5,439 nucleotides of DNA from Campylobacterales bacterium (lineage in GTDB: Bacteria > Campylobacterota > Campylobacteria > Campylobacterales > Sulfurimonadaceae): the NCBI GenBank assembly GCA_016937915.1, contig JAFGVR010000055.1, positions 1 through 5,439 of the forward strand, given 5' to 3'. The position numbers and the translations under genes were made by a program. Of this stretch, positions 5,373 through 5,439 are shown in pieces (the stretch's first letter is position 1; the number at the start of each line of letters is the position of its first letter). The notes beneath the pieces are model-generated. The model was not told where the DNA came from, did not search any database, and worked only from the letters and a program-made list of their open reading frames with translations.

Positions 5373-5439
5373 TATCTACACAATGTTAAAAACACTCCTC
5401 TTTACCATCCAAAACGGTAAAAATATATCTAGCGGGATG
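5362..5439 (+). CDS. N-terminus of probable inner-membrane platform protein (GspF/PilC/BfpE family), 3'-truncated
   Basis: Only the first 26 codons lie in the window, reading MKINIYTMLKTLLFTIQNGK and then NISSGM. The segment LKTLLFTIQNGKNISSG resembles the start of a T2SSF domain, in which a helix of the form L-x-x-L-L-x-x-G with small residues begins the first cytoplasmic helical bundle. A platform gene directly after the assembly ATPase is the normal order in T2SS and in the Bfp, Tcp and R64 Pil clusters. ATG 5362 overlaps the ATPase end by 11 nt, and GGGG at 5351-5354 could serve as ribosome binding site at a 7-nt spacing. A second in-frame ATG at 5383 is possible but lacks a Shine-Dalgarno. 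The family call is probable because of its position; the sequence alone is too short to prove it. Confidence 0.7.
   Translation, partial: MKINIYTMLKTLLFTIQNGKNISSGM

Overview
The window is a compact, entirely plus-strand cluster that encodes the core of a type IV pilus machine (or a closely related type IV filament). The low G+C content, the AAA/ATA/AGA-rich codons, the near-absence of spacers and the promoter styles suggest a Campylobacterota (epsilonproteobacterial) genome, perhaps a Sulfurimonas or Arcobacter relative. That placement is inference from composition and promoter style, not from a marker gene.

Layout: (1) 1-1404, an outer-membrane secretin cut by the left edge. The first visible codons read Ile-Gly-Cys, which looks like the end of a lipoprotein signal peptide. 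(2) 1409-2203, a single-span inner-membrane protein with a cytoplasmic head and a periplasmic tail, resembling BfpC/GspL or a PilM-PilN fusion. (3) 2190-2630, a small PilO/GspM-like membrane protein. (4) 2617-2643, a near-consensus sigma-28 (FliA) promoter overlapping the end of gene 3. (5) 2677-3294, the probable major pilin, with a 13-residue prepilin leader. (6) 3298-3783, a second prepilin starting at TTG and lying 3 nt after the first pilin in the same frame. (7) 3784-3792, an extended -10 sigma-70-type promoter. (8) 3810-5372, a GspE/PilB-family assembly ATPase. (9) 5362 to the right edge, the first 26 codons of what is probably the inner-membrane platform protein (GspF/PilC/BfpE family).

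The gene order (lipoprotein secretin, bitopic alignment protein, small membrane protein, ATPase, platform) recalls the type IVb systems Bfp, Tcp and R64 Pil, with the pilins inserted before the ATPase. As a working model, the ATPase drives pilin extraction through the platform protein, genes 2 and 3 form the inner-membrane alignment complex, and the filament leaves through the secretin.

The most notable observation is the sigma-28 promoter directly in front of the major pilin. It predicts that the filament subunit is made under flagellar late-gene control while the machine genes have another promoter. No RNA genes, insertion sequences, CRISPR arrays or convincing terminators were seen, and no gap exceeds 50 bases.
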